A stretch of DNA of 64,000 nt from Antedon mediterranea (Eukaryota > Echinodermata > Crinoidea > Comatulida > Antedonidae), in assembly GCF_964355755.1 (NCBI RefSeq), contig NC_092672.1:26654501-26718500 (forward strand). The letters are read 5' to 3'. The notes under the pieces are model-generated. The model was given only the letters and a program-made list of their open reading frames with translations. It ran no database searches and was not told the DNA's origin. Numbering within the stretch: position 1 is the first letter of the stretch; the number at the start of each line of letters is the position of its first letter. The position numbers were made by a program, and so were the translations under genes. Below are positions 11,972 through 23,101 of the stretch, in pieces.

Positions 11972-13760
11972 ACAAATTTTGATAGAGTACAGATAATTGG
12001 CTGTGCAAACTACTTAATAATTTTAATAATATAAGTTAATCTTGTAGATGAAATTTTAATAGATGGCAAAATTTTAGACTTGAACAATTGTTAGAATAGG
12101 ATCGTTTGTCAGTTTTGTACAAAGGAGTGAATTACATTTGTGCTTTGCTTAGTAGGGAGCCTTTGATTTCAATACACAACATAGACATATTCACATGTTA
12201 CGAGTTCTGATAAACTACCCCAACTTCTAAATTAATGGTGGCTATAATATTGCTGATTTTATTAAATTAAATTGTTCTACTAAAGGTTCCTAACATTTTA
12301 TTTAATACACTATGGTATTTGTGATGAAATTATTTTTCAGTTAGTTTCAGATTGATTTTAAAAACTTCATTTGGGGTTTTTTTACACTTTTTATCATTTC
12401 AGTAGGCAAATATGATTTCACTAAAATGTATTTTTTTGTTGTTTATTTGTACATTCTTTATAAACATGACACACTAAGTACTATTTTTTAACATTTTAAA
12501 TTAAAGATAGTAAAATGAAAAATGATCTAAAATGAACAAAAACTACATTGCAATGTATATACCACCAAAAAAATACATTTCTAACTTTCTATGAATCAAT
12601 TTTTTAAAACTTTTTTTGTCAGTACTAAGTAAAAACCATAAAATTATTTTATGTTAATTAAAAAATGACCGATAGCATCAATGTTTATTACCCCTACCCC
12701 TAAACTGAAGATCTTGCTAAATTTTTACAATTCTACTATTCATATATAATGTGTACTAAAAGTAATACTGTGAAATAGTTTTTTTCCACATTCCACATTC
12801 AAAGGAAACAAAATTAATTATTTATTCTTTGTCCATTAACAGTTGGGTATGACATCATGTGAATAATTGTTATTAGAAAAATGCTGCACTTTTTATAGAA
12901 TTAACAAATTGTATATGATATGTTTTTATTTTTTAAAATAGCTAGCTTTAAATTAACAAATAAATGTTACTCACCTTTATTATTGTTTGTTTTTTTCTCT
13001 CTTCATTATACCCATTGTAGAACACAAAACTGCAATGCGTGAAACTTATAATATTATTTGTCATTTATACAACATAGAAAGAATGAAATTGTAATTGGTT
13101 GAATTTAACATGCAATATATAAAGCATAATATCCAGTGATTCGAAAGAAATCTTCAAACTTGCTATTAAATGCATTAACAGAATTATAAACACATTTTTG
13201 TATCTATAGTGTTTAATACTACACAGAAATTAGGATGTTTATTATTCGGGATCACAATAAAAACAGGTTACGTTATGTAGTATTTGTTGATATTTATTGT
13301 ATTTCTGTGCCAAAATGATCATATTTTACTAATGTAAAATGTTTTAATACACAGTAGAACTTCTATTAAAGGGACACCTTCAGAACTAACCCAACAAATT
13401 GTCCTATGATGCTCGTAACTAAGTATTACATTTGTCAATTCTTATGGACAGTTTTTTAAACAATATACAATTTGTGGTGTGGTACATGGCTATCAGAGGC
13501 GGATCCATTCCAGCATCACTGACGGAACCAAGAATTTTGAAGAAAATACTAAATTTATATACATATATAGATTGTGAGCAGACCTCTTGCTGTTTCGGTC
13601 GGTTTAATTCACTTTGCTATTGGAAATGCACGGAATTATTTAATTAGTTATGTGTCATTTCGATTGGATATGTGCATTTGGACCTGCTAAACCTGATTAA
13701 TAAAAAAAAAATAAAAAACGATTTTGCATACAATACAGAAGGTCTTTTTAAATTGAGACG
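11972..13760. other. AT-rich intergenic DNA, no gene seen
   Basis: There is no long ORF, splice-supported exon or recognisable RNA. Long A and T runs prevail. It separates the LIM gene from the foldback element. Confidence 0.5.
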
Positions 13761-14780
13761 GGTTGGTGAATTTTGTCCAAGATGGGGAAATTTCTGTCCA
13801 GAATGGGGAAATATTTTTTCAAGAATAAGAACAATAGCGATAGGTGGCGCTATAATCGTGTCCAAGATGGGGAAGCTGTCCAATATAGAGAAATCCGATT
13901 TGTCCAAAATGGGGAAATTTCTGTCCAAGATGGGGAAGTGGTGGCGCTATATCGTGTCCAAAATGGGGAAATTTCTGTCCAAGATGGGGAAGTGGAGGCG
14001 CTATATCGTGTCCAAATTGGGGAAACTTCTGTCCAAGATGGGGAAGTGGTGGCGCTATATCGTGTACAAAATGGGGAAATTTCTGTCCAGGATGGGGAAG
14101 TGGAGGCGCTATATCGTGTCCAAAATGGGGAAATTTCTGTCCAAGATGGGGAAGTGGAGGCGCTATATCGTGTCCAAATTGGGGAAATTTCTGTCCAAGA
14201 TGGGGAAGTGGTGGCGCTATATCGTGTCCAAAATGGGGAAATTTTTGTCCAGGATGGGGAAGTGGAGGCGCTATATCGTGTCCAAAATGGGGAAATTTCT
14301 GTCCAAGATGGGGAAGTGGTGGCGCTATATCGTGTACAAAATGGGGAAATTTCTGTCCAGGATGGGAAATGCTGTGTCAAAAATAGGGAAACTGTCCAAT
14401 ATAGATAAATCCGATTTGTCCAAAATGGGGAAATTTCTGTCCAGGATGGGGAAGTGCTGTGTCCAAAATAAAGCTGTCCAATATAGAGAAATCCGATTTG
14501 TCCAAAATGGGGAAATTTTGCCTCGAGAGAAGGGCTGTGTCCAAAATAAAGAAACTGTCCAATATATAGAAATCCGATTTGTCCAAAGTGGAGAAATGTT
14601 GTCTAAAATAGAGAAATTTTTAGAAGAAAAATATAATTTTTGGACAAATTTCTCCAGAATAGAGAAGTGCTGTGTCCAAATTAGAGAAACTACAGTATCC
14701 AAGGCCTAATAAATTCGATTTTTCCAAATTGTATAAAAGAGAAACTGTCAAATATGTGCCCAAAATGTTCAATGACTTAC
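13761..14780 (+). repeat. Left arm: 54-bp minisatellite array
   Basis: The unit alternates GTCCAAAATGGGGAAATTTCT with GTCCAAGATGGGGAAGTGG plus TGGCGCTATATCGT. About seven regular units lie between 13920 and 14350. Toward the core they decay into shorter GTCCAAAATnGnGAAA pieces with AATATAGAGAAATCCGATTT. Because 54 is divisible by three and the unit lacks stops, the array is open in several frames on both strands (for example 13672-14709). These are repeat artefacts, not genes. Confidence 0.95.
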
Positions 14781-14859
14781 CATTACAAGGATTATGAACT
14801 TGGTATTTATAACTATAATCATTCATTTTGTATTGGATTTTGATGTTTGTCTATGGATT

Positions 14860-16063
14860 AGGTCAGGCGTGGATCATCACATAGCTACTGGTAGCATTGT
14901 TAAGCAGATATGCGAAACATCGGGCATAGAAATTGATCAAACATTGGTGTTGAATGCTTCTTTAGCATTTGAAGCTCAATCAAATATCAATGAAGATATG
15001 CATTGCAATATATGTGCCATCCCACAATAATGATCATGGATGTGAACAGAAAGGTTTATTTTAGGACAGCTTTGTCTGAACTTGGCAAGCCTCATGAATG
15101 TATAGAAAAAGTAGATTGCATAGCATTTTATGAACGAGTTAGTTTAAACCACATTAAGTACATTAACAAGTCGTTCGGTCTGAAAACAACCAAAGATATT
15201 CTTGGAAGACTGATTATTTCAACGCCTAAGTCAAGTGTTGTAGCACAAACGACTGATGAACCCAATGACTGGTGGCTGAAGGAATACCAACTATGATTAC
15301 ACCATAAAAAGCTTGTAGAAGAGAGACATAATGAGGTAGATAATAGGATTATAAATGCCGCCAACATAATTCTAAAGAGAAACTATCCAGAAACACGTGG
15401 ATTACAAGACATCATCTATCAACAGCAAATGCACAATTTTGTCAAGACTACACAATATGTTCGCACTGGATTACAATATCAATCAAGCATTGGTACCAAA
15501 AACTTACCAATAGTAACGTCGATGTGTACGATAGTTTACAGACATTGAATCCAAGAAATTACCCGTTAGAATTGACTCAGGTGGCATGCAAGTTGATGGA
15601 ACCCAGCGTTCCCAACATGAATTTTCACGTACATGGTACGGTGTACAACCTTATGCAAGTAACACTTGTGGCCATTTTTGTATAGCATTTGCATTTGATG
15701 CTGCATTATGTGCAGGAAAAGATCCATCAACACTACGATTTGAAGAAGACGAGAGGGTTGTTAGGCGAAAGCTTGTTGAAGCATTTGAGAAGGCAGATTT
15801 TGCGTGGATATTTAGAAATTGATAACTGCCACAATGCCCCTGCATCAAGGATGTCCGCAATACCTCTGACAAACTGCTGCAACACACCCATTACTCCACA
15901 AGTCATCAACTGCTTTACATGCCACAAGCCTTATCATAAGGAATGCATAACACATGCCATGTGCGAAAGATGTGCTCATAAAAAAAAATATATGATCAAC
16001 AAGAGCGGTTACGAACCGAAGCAAGAAGAGAGAGACCCACAAGCAAGACCAACAGCTGGTTAA
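14860..16063 (+). pseudogene. Decayed Ulp1/C48-like cysteine protease plus Cys/His finger (transposon gene)
   Basis: The reading frame changes several times and carries in-frame stops, but the protein signal continues. In order: a C-x2-C segment with a hydrophobic IMIMDVNRK stretch (about 14990-15060); a NYPETRGLQD block (about 15370-15410); HW (about 15488) and VDVYDSL (about 15520), the expected His and Asp region; VQPYASNTCGHFCIAFAFDA (about 15640-15700), the Gln...Cys-Gly nucleophile motif; and a PHD-like finger NCFTCHKPYHKEC followed by CERC (about 15905-15985). Ulp1/C48 peptidases cleave SUMO or ubiquitin-like tags. Variants with a trailing Cys/His finger occur in many uncharacterised invertebrate proteins tied to transposons. 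Frameshifts near 15020, 15480 and 15800 make this copy inactive. Its site inside the foldback arms suggests cargo or the core of an autonomous relative. Confidence 0.75.
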
Positions 16064-16744
16064 CATTCGCTCTACAACTACATAAACACTATTGTATACT
16101 TAGGAAAGTTACCTTAGGCCGAGGATCATGTGTTTCTTGTACCTTTAGGTAATGTTTACGGAGAAACACTTCAATTATTGCATAAGAATAAAATTGGTTC
16201 CTCATCAATAATAAATAAAAAAAAATGAAAATACTAATACTATGGCTCATGAAATGGTCCATATGAAAATTTTTCTTGATGGAATTAGAGATGATCGGCA
16301 GAATGGGAAAGTTTTCAAGAAAATGGGAAGAACATCAGTAGCCATAATAAATCAGCACAGCAATTCACTCCCTGGTAAATTTAAAAGAATACACATTGAC
16401 AGAATAGTTGCTCACTAATGACATTTGTATAGACACAAAGATTTTGAGAGAAATTTAACCCAAAAAACAAATCTAATAGAGCATAAACCTTACAGAAAAT
16501 GCAAAGCACTGGCTGTTAATCATATTTTAATATCAACATAATTATTAGCCCTAAACTATGCCTATTTGGAGTAGGAAATAACTCAGTAAAAGAACTAATT
16601 AATACTATGTTACAAATATGCAAATACTCGTATACTATTGTAAAGTGAGAAAAATGTTTTCAGATTAGAAGTGTGAACTTAATTAAAGTTTTTAAAACAA
16701 ACAAAAAAGTTTCTTATGTTGTTTTAATGTTTTGCCTTCTCTAT
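16064..16744. other. Foldback core, 3' part without a recognised gene
   Basis: AT-rich DNA between the protease remnant and the right arm. A short open stretch at about 16240-16420 (NGKVFKKMGR) has no family I recognise. It may be a further decayed segment of the element's coding core. Confidence 0.35.
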
Positions 16745-17190
16745 ATTGTGCAGCTTCCCTATTTTGGACACAGCACTTCCCCATTCTGGACAGAAATTTC
16801 TCCATTTTGGACAAATCGGATTTCTCTATATTGGACAGCTTCCCCATCTTGGACACAGCACTTACCCATTCTGGACAGAAATTTCCCCATTCTGGACAAA
16901 TCGGATTTCTCTATATTGGACAGCTTCCCTATTTTTGACACAGCATTTCCCCATCCTGGACAGAAATTTCCCCATTTTGGACACGATATAGCGCCACCAC
17001 TTCCCCATCATGGACAGAAATTTCCCCAATTTGGACACGATATAGCGCCTCCACTTCCCCATCCTGGACAGAAATTTCCCCATTTTGGACACGATATAGC
17101 GCCACCTATCGCTTTTGTCCTTATTCTGGACAAAATATTTCCCCATTCTGGACAGAAATTTCCCCATCTTGGACAAAATTCACCACACCT
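16745..17190 (-). repeat. Right arm: inverted minisatellite array
   Basis: It carries the same repeat units as 13761-14780 on the opposite strand (TTTCCCCATTTTGGACACGA, TATAGCGCCACCACTTCCCC). It has fewer regular 54-bp units and a matching outer end. The ORFs covering it are repeat artefacts. Confidence 0.93.
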
Positions 17191-17404
17191 ATTGTAATTC
17201 GGTTTGTGCATTCGATAAGTAGAACATTGCTATTAATATCCATACTCTTTTATCACTTATCGTTTATAGCTAAAACTCACCACAACAAGGATATAAGTTA
17301 TAGGATCAAATAAGAAAGATTATAACATTATCGAGACTGGATTGGTCGATTCAATGTTTGTATATCCCCTCCCGTGGTAACAAAAACTGCTATCGACCAA
17401 TTAA

Positions 17405-17577
17405 ATGGCTGCAAAGTTGGAAATTCCATTGGAATGTTTAAGATACACAAATAGTTATAAGGTGTGGAAATATATAAAATTGTGAAACGTATACAAATTA
17501 TCATTCCAGCTTTTTCGTCTTTCAGACAGTCGGAAATTATCGCTGAATTTAATTCTCCACATTAAAGGTTAGTAACA
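17405..17577 (+). promoter_or_regulatory. Putative core promoter and untranslated first exon, copy 1
   Basis: In order: CCAAT within CGACCAATTAAATGGCTGC, a TATA box TATATAAAA at 17471, and an Inr-like TCATTCC whose A lies 32 bases after the first T of the TATA box (17503). A short transcribed stretch ends ATTAAAG|GTTAGT, a usable 5' splice site at 17578. The element order and spacing are those of a metazoan pol II promoter. The likely acceptor is at 24507, ahead of the MACPF-GTPase gene; this link is inference. Confidence 0.55.
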
Positions 17578-17749
17578 AATTTGTTTCATATCTTAATTAA
17601 GACTATGACAAAACACATTTCTACACATTATTAAATATGAATTATTCCTTAATTATATTCTGTAGATAAAATTATGGATAAATAATAACTATTCACTGAA
17701 TCAACCCTAAAGTTAGCTACTGTACATTAATCTAACGATATGTCAAGTG

Positions 17750-17865
17750 TTTTTATAGTTTATTTTGTATTTACTGTTTGTATTGTTTGAGGGTCCGTAA
17801 TGATCAGCTGATGCTGGATGGACCACCCTCATAAAATATTGTTGAAATAAAATAAAAAATAAATA
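17750..17865 (+). mobile_element. Short retro-insertion (LINE/SINE 3' end) in cassette copy 1
   Basis: This 116-bp segment (GTTTGTATTGTTTGAGGG..., CAGCTGATGCTGGATGGACC, A-rich tail) interrupts cassette copy 1. In copy 2 the flanks CAAGTG and AAATCTTAATAACACA are contiguous at about 18838, so the empty site is visible. The A-rich end shows plus orientation. Confidence 0.75.
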
Positions 17866-18130
17866 AAATCTTAATAACACAGGTAAAACCTTCTTGAAAA
17901 ATTATTCACTCGTCCCTGCTTAACATTTATAATAAAAAAAAAGTTGTAACTGAATTGAATTTGAATAAGGAACTAGAACTAACTTTACATACCTAAATTT
18001 TGTTGTGGGATGAGGATTTTTTTCCAAATCGGTTTATACACAGTGAGAAATGTTAAATGTGTAAGAAAGCTATGAATATTCAGCTACGTTTAAGAAACTA
18101 TTCAAAATCACTGTTGACATATCTTTGCAC

Positions 18131-18235
18131 TTTTTTTTTTCAACAATATTTTATGAGGGTGGTCCATCCAGCATCAGCTGATCATTAGGGAAATCCCCTC
18201 AAACAATACAAACAGTAAATACAAAATAAACTAGC
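18131..18235 (-). mobile_element. Second copy of the same retro-insertion, inverted
   Basis: It begins with a poly(T) run, then CAACAATATTTTATGAGGG and GGTCCATCCAGCATCAGC, the reverse complement of 17750-17865. Cassette copy 2 lacks it at about 19094-19107 (TTTGCACCTTTGCATTGC). It inserted independently, on the other strand, after the cassette duplicated. Confidence 0.75.
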
Positions 18236-18529
18236 ATTGCATCTATAATTTATTTTTCTTGTACATAATCAAATTACGTTTATTTATAAGCAGTTTCAGC
18301 TCTTATGGTAATTTTAGTTTACTTCTTTCACCCCAACTAATACGAAATACTATTTCGGTTGGTGCATTAAATAAGTAGAGCACTGCTATTACTTTCCATA
18401 CTCTTTTTCCACATGGTCAGAGTGTTACATAAGTAATAGGATCACAAAAGAAAGATTATAACATTATCGAGACTGGATTGGTCGATTCAATATTTGTATA
18501 TCCCCTCCCGTGGTAAAGAAAACTGCTAT

Positions 18530-18656
18530 CGACCAATTAAATGGCTGCAAAGTTGGAAATTCCATTGGAATGTTTAAGATACACAAATAGTTATAAGGTG
18601 TGAAAATATATAAACTTGTGAAAAATTATCGCTGAATTTAATTCTCCACATTAAAG
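18530..18656 (+). promoter_or_regulatory. Putative promoter/first exon, copy 2 (broken)
   Basis: The CCAAT and TATA parts are kept, but about 47 bases covering the start-site region are deleted (TGTGAAAAATTATCGCTG joins directly). The splice donor is mutated to ATTAGT. This copy should not yield the same first exon. Confidence 0.5.
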
Positions 18657-19426
18657 ATTAGTAACAAATTTGTTTCATATCTTAATTAAGACTATGACAA
18701 AACACATTTCCACACATTATTAAATATGAATTATTCCTTAATTATATTCTGTAGATAAAATTATGGATAAATAATAACTATTCACTGAATCAACCCTAAA
18801 GTTAGCTACAGTACATTAATCTAACGATCTGTCAAGTGAAATCTTAATAACACAGATAAAACCTTCTTGGACAATATGTTCACTCGTCCCTGCTTAACAT
18901 TTTTATTTAAAAAAAAATTTAACTGAATTGAATTTGATTAAGGAACTATAACTAACTTTACATAGGTCTACATACATTTTTTTGCGGGATGAGGATTTTT
19001 TTCCAAATCGGTTTATACACAGTGAGAAATGTGTAAGGAAGCTATGAATATTCAGCTATCGTTTAAGAAAGTACTCAAAATCACTGTTGACACATCTTTG
19101 CACCTTTGCATTGCATCTATAATTTATTTTTCTTTTACATAATCAAATTACGTTTATTTATAAGCAGTTCTTTTCAGCTCTTATGGTTATTTTTGTTTAC
19201 TTCTTTATCCCAACTACTACGAAATACTATTTCGGTTGGTGCATTAAATACGTAGAGCATTGCTATTACTTTCCATACTCTTTTTTCACCTAGCGTTCAT
19301 AGCCACGTCACCACAACAAAATGATATAAGTAATAGGATCACATAAGAAAGATTATAACATTATCGAGACTGGATTGGTCGATTAAATGTTCGTATAACC
19401 CCTCCTGTGGTAACAAAAACTGCTAT

Positions 19427-19600
19427 CGACCAATTAAATGGCTGCCAAGTTGAAAATTCCATTGGAATGTTTAAGATACACAAATAGTTATAAGGTGTGG
19501 AAATATATAACATTGTGAAACGTATACAAATTATCATTCCAGCTTTTTCGTCTTTCAGACAGTCGGAAATCATCGCTGAATTTAATTCTCCACATTAAAG
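19427..19600 (+). promoter_or_regulatory. Putative promoter/first exon, copy 3
   Basis: CCAATTAAATGGCTGCC, AATATATAACATT in the TATA position, TCATTCCAGC and an intact ATTAAAG|GTTAGT donor at 19601. The TATA box is slightly degraded compared with copy 1. It is the copy nearest the downstream gene. Confidence 0.5.
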
Positions 19601-19640
19601 GTTAGTAACAAATGTGGTACATCTTAAAATTAATTAAGGC

Positions 19641-20552
19641 TATGACAAATCAATCTATTGCTTATTTTATGTAATTTAATATTTATATAACTTAATGTTA
19701 ACCCTGACGAAGAAATTAGTGTTTTCTGAAAGCTTAAAATTCACCTTTTTATTTTATCGTTTTAATTGAGTATTTTATTTCTATCTCCATTGATCCAGCC
19801 ACTGATACCCACAGCATTATCATTTTATCAGTAATTGTTTATAGATTTATTAATACTGTATTTGAAATGTTCATGTATGGGTCCTTGCGACGATAAATCG
19901 ATATCGATTGTCTTACATATAACAAAATAAGTTAGATAAGTTTTTGTTCTAGAAATATATAGGATAATCATTTATGCTGTCTTTGATCAAAATTATTATT
20001 TTTTTTAATCCAATCAAATGATGTCATGATCAGTAATCGTTGTATTGTCATGATATTATTGCTCTTACCAATCATGACGTCATGTGGAAATATAATTTTC
20101 ATCAAAGGCAGCGTAGATGGCTATCCTATAATAGTTCTAGGATGAAAACTGTTTAAATTTCTTTTGTTTCAGGAAGTGTGAAAATGCATATTTAACTATT
20201 TGTCGTCGATCGTTATCGCCCTTGTGTAAATGGGCCTTAAAGCTGAATATTTGGCTTGAGAATGTTTACACAGGGCCTGCTTTCAGTTTAGTAGCAGTGT
20301 TATGCAATGCTATCAATTCTTATATAACGCTTGATAGCCATGTCTGTGAAGTTAGCTAAGTTTCCTAGTTCCTTTTTCAAATTGGATTAAAGGGACAGTT
20401 ACAACTTTTTAAATTATAATTAATTATTAATTAATTATTTGTCTAATACATTATGCAGGCATGTGACCATTATTATGGCGAATAATGAGGTAGTCAGTCA
20501 TTTTGACCTTGACCTAGTGACCTATTATTTATTAACACGAATAAGTACAGTA
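19641..20552. other. Gene-free spacer with a possible retroelement tail
   Basis: AACCCTGACGAAGAAATTAG and GAAAGCTTAAAATTCACC near 19690-19745 read like the 3' end of a Penelope- or LINE-type element. No ORF supports it. The rest is unremarkable AT-rich DNA. Confidence 0.3.
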
Positions 20553-21110
20553 ACTAGCTTTACAACCGGTATAACACTTGACCTACTTAATATTTTGAAA
20601 ATATTTTGGTATGGATCGATGACATACTTTACCATTTGCCACCCTAGTTCCGCGAACGTCTACGCTCTCTACGGCGAAAAGTAACAAAAACAAAAAAAGT
20701 AAATTTCGAGCCCTGTAATTTGCAAAATAATTCGCTGAACTATGGTGGACAGTGATAGAGTACGTCAAGGGTCATCGATCCATACCAAAATATTTTGAAA
20801 ATATTAAGTAGGTCAAGTGTTATAACGGTTGTAAAGCTATTTACTTATTCGCCATAGAGAACGTACACACAATAAAGATTGCGGAACTAGGGTGGCAAAT
20901 GGTAAAGTATGTCAAGGGTCATCGATCCATACCAAATTATTTTGACAACATTAAGTAGAGCAAGTGTTATAACGTTTGTAAAGCTACTTACTTATTCGCC
21001 ATAGAGGGCGTAGACGCAATGAAGTTTGCGGAACTAGGGTAGCAAATGGTAAAGTAGATCAAGGGTCATCGATCATACCAAACATTTTGAAAATATTAAG
21101 TAGGTCAAGG
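20553..21110. repeat. Foldback-like block with one inverted and three direct arms
   Basis: The segment 20553-20655 (AAACACTTGACCTACTT type, GGTATGGATCGATGACATAC, CCACCCTAGTTCCGC) reappears in reverse complement at about 20757-20830, 20880-20985 and 21025-21110. A TTATTCGCCATAGAG spacer lies between the repeats. No coding region. Confidence 0.7.
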
Positions 21111-21189
21111 AGCGCGTAAATGCATAAATGTTATTGAACTTTGAAGGCTAACATGTTCATGCAACAACAATTAGACAGTGTTACGTATG

Positions 21190-22320
21190 AAAATCTTTTT
21201 TTAAACATATTTGTGCTGATGACACAGTGATTTTTACAACAGGTGAAAATAGTTTAAAATATATTTTTATTGAAATTAATGCTTTTTGTAATATTTCGGG
21301 GTAAAAAGCTAAATAAAGGAAAATGTAAAGGAATCTTGATTGGATCAATTCAGAATAACCTAGCAACCCCTCTTGGTATCACTTGAACGAAAGAGCCAAT
21401 GAAATTTCTCGGAATTTATGTTGGCTATAAAAAAGGTATTTGTGAAAAAAAAACCTGGGATGATAAAATTAGGGATTTAGAGCATACTTTAAGACCTATG
21501 GGAAAAACGACACCTTGCCTTCTTTGGAAAAATGATCATAATTAAAAGTCGTATTGATTACCAAAACATATATTTCCAATTGTAGAAAAGTTACTGTATA
21601 GATTCCTATGGGGAAATAAAAAAGAAAAGATTAGGAGGAAACACTTATAAATAAAATAGAAGAGGGAAGGGTTAATATGATTGATTTTTATGTAGTTGTG
21701 AACTCGTTAAAGCTAAACACTGGGTTAAGGGATTACTGAGCCCAGACCCAGGCAAGTGGAAATATATTCCAAAATATTACATGCACTCTTTAGAAAGTAC
21801 ATTAGAGATAAGTAAGCTTAATTTTGAAGAGCAAAAACAATTACAAATTATGCCTGAATTTTATTAATATAATGATTAATGCGATTGTGAAAATAAATAA
21901 TATTGAACTGTTAGATCCTCAAAATATACAGGAAATTAAATCTCAAGCCCCGTGGAAAAATAAACGTATACTGTCAGACGGAAAGTCTTTATACTTCATA
22001 AATTAGGCTATAAAACAATTGGTGAAATTTTGGTCAATAACAGAATTTTAAGTCTTAGAGATTTGATTCCCTCGTTATAATAAAGCATAATGGGATAATA
22101 GAATACTTCAAGCTAATGAATGTTTTTCGTATTGAATGGAAGGAAGTATTGGCACAACCTAGAATAGAAAAAGAACAAGTTTGTTGGAATTATAAATGCA
22201 TTTTCCAATCAAATGTTTAAATATGTTTTTATGATATGTTTATAATTGAATTAACGACAGTGTCAATCTCCCAAGGTAAATGTGAAACGGAGTTTTTATA
22301 TAAAAAAGAGAATGAGAAAA
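21190..22320 (+). pseudogene. Decayed L1/Tx1-like LINE, RT C-terminal part
   Basis: CADDTVIFTTGENSL at 21212 is RT motif C (xADD). Downstream, in changing frames: MKFLGIYVGYKKG, FGKMIIIKSRIDYQNIY and LSPDPGKWKYIPKYY, in the order seen in L1/Tx1-type reverse transcriptases. Many frameshifts and stops are present. The 5' part, including motifs A and B, is absent, consistent with 5' truncation. Confidence 0.65.
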
Positions 22321-22322
22321 AT

Positions 22323-23101
22323 GCACAGAATAAATTCTAAACCACCCGGTGATATAATATATAGGTAACTTTATTTCTAAAAAATGTAACAAAACCACGC
22401 ACTGTGGTGGATTTATAAAATCTGATAAGTTCTTACATGCATGCCTCTTACAACAACAAAAAATATAAAATAACGTAAAAACAATGATTCAAAATAACAA
22501 AAGCCACTTATTTCTGTTGCTGACAATCTCACGCAAATGAATTAAGTCGTTTAAATTACTTAACTTAAAAATTTCTGATAAATAAATCATTTCTAAGTGT
22601 ACTTAACAGATTGGTTTGATGTTTTCCAATTCGCCCTTTTATTGAATTAGAGTGTACAATACCAAACACCAATGCTGAAAAAGCAGGAGTATCTTCACTA
22701 ATTCTAAGTATATGGCCAAGCATAGACCACCAAGCGGTGATATACTGACATTTAATTAATTTGAAACGATAAAGTTGAGGAAATCTGTGAGAATGAGAAA
22801 AATTCGCCCCAACCGAGATTCGAACCCGGAACTTTCTGCTTGATATGCAGATGTCGTAACCATTAGGCCACTGGGGCTGTCATGGTATTGTTCAAACTCG
22901 ATTGGATAGCGACTCTTTAACATTCTCGGCGTGGTACGGCGGAACAGCACTAATCCCTCAATTGTACGCACGCGCACTAGAGATCAAATTGACAAGCCCT
23001 CATCTTTCAGTATTTTATTTACGAAGCGGGATCTCCGATGAAGATACTTTTTTATATATAAACATCACAGGCACTGAATAAATTCTAAACCACCCGGTGA
23101 T
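22323..23101 (-). mobile_element. Insertion flanked by 31-bp direct repeats
   Basis: The 31 bases at 22323-22353 and 23071-23101 (GCAC(A/T)GAATAAATTC... ending CACCCGGTGAT) differ at one position. They bound 717 bp that read on the minus strand toward an AATAAA-containing end at 22355-22380. This looks like a retro-insertion with a long target duplication. It contains the tRNA-like sequence at 22805-22877. The class of the insert is not recognised. Confidence 0.55.
22805..22877 (-). tRNA. tRNA-like sequence, anticodon ATC (probably tRNA-derived)
   Basis: A 73-nt cloverleaf can be drawn: acceptor GCCCCAG/TTGGGGC with one G-T pair, D arm GCCTAATGGTTACGAC, anticodon stem TCTGC/GCAGA with loop ATATCAA, and T arm CCGGG-TTCGAAT-CTCGG. 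Both internal promoter boxes are good. Position 34-36 reads ATC, which would decode Asp but is not the usual GTC, and position 32 is A. A tRNA pseudogene or SINE-related copy is likelier than an active gene. It lies within an insertion bounded by direct repeats. Confidence 0.5.

Larger units (their letters stand above)
13761..17190. mobile_element. Foldback transposon with minisatellite arms and a C48-protease core
   Basis: The outer ends match in inverted orientation: GGTTGGTGAATTTTGTCCA at 13761 and the reverse complement of the sequence ending at 17190 (AGGTGTGGTGAATTTTGTCC). From there inward both sides keep matching through GATGGGGAAATTTCTGTCCA and CGATAGGTGGCGC, then run into tandem arrays of the same repeat in opposite orientation (left arm 13761-14780, right arm 16745-17190). 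The core between the arms holds a decayed C48/Ulp1-like gene. Long inverted repeats built of tandem repeats define foldback elements (Drosophila FB, sea-urchin TU). The arms differ in length, as unequal exchange in arrays would produce. No clean target duplication was found. Confidence 0.8.
17196..19640 (+). repeat. Three tandem copies of a promoter/first-exon cassette
   Basis: A block beginning TTCGGTTnGTGCATT and running through GACTGGATTGGTCGATT, CCAATTAAATGGCTGC and a TATA box to GCTGAATTTAATTCTCCACA recurs at about 17200, 18355 and 19230. Copies 1 and 2 continue for several hundred bases of matching downstream DNA; copy 3 diverges soon after 19620. Copy 1 is longer because it holds two short retro-insertions. 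Homologous cassettes lie at 37.7-38.9 kb. Confidence 0.85.

Noticed and set aside
13672-14709. 345-aa ORF and overlapping ORFs on both strands
   Set aside because: They are translations of the 54-bp tandem array, which has no stops in several frames; there is no domain and no codon-like constraint.
16673-17197. 174-aa ORF and its neighbours
   Set aside because: Same repeat in inverse orientation; an artefact of the right foldback arm.
19690-19745. Hammerhead ribozyme of a Penelope-like element (CTGACGAAGAAA)
   Set aside because: The core lacks stem II between CTGACGA and GAAA, so the fold cannot form.
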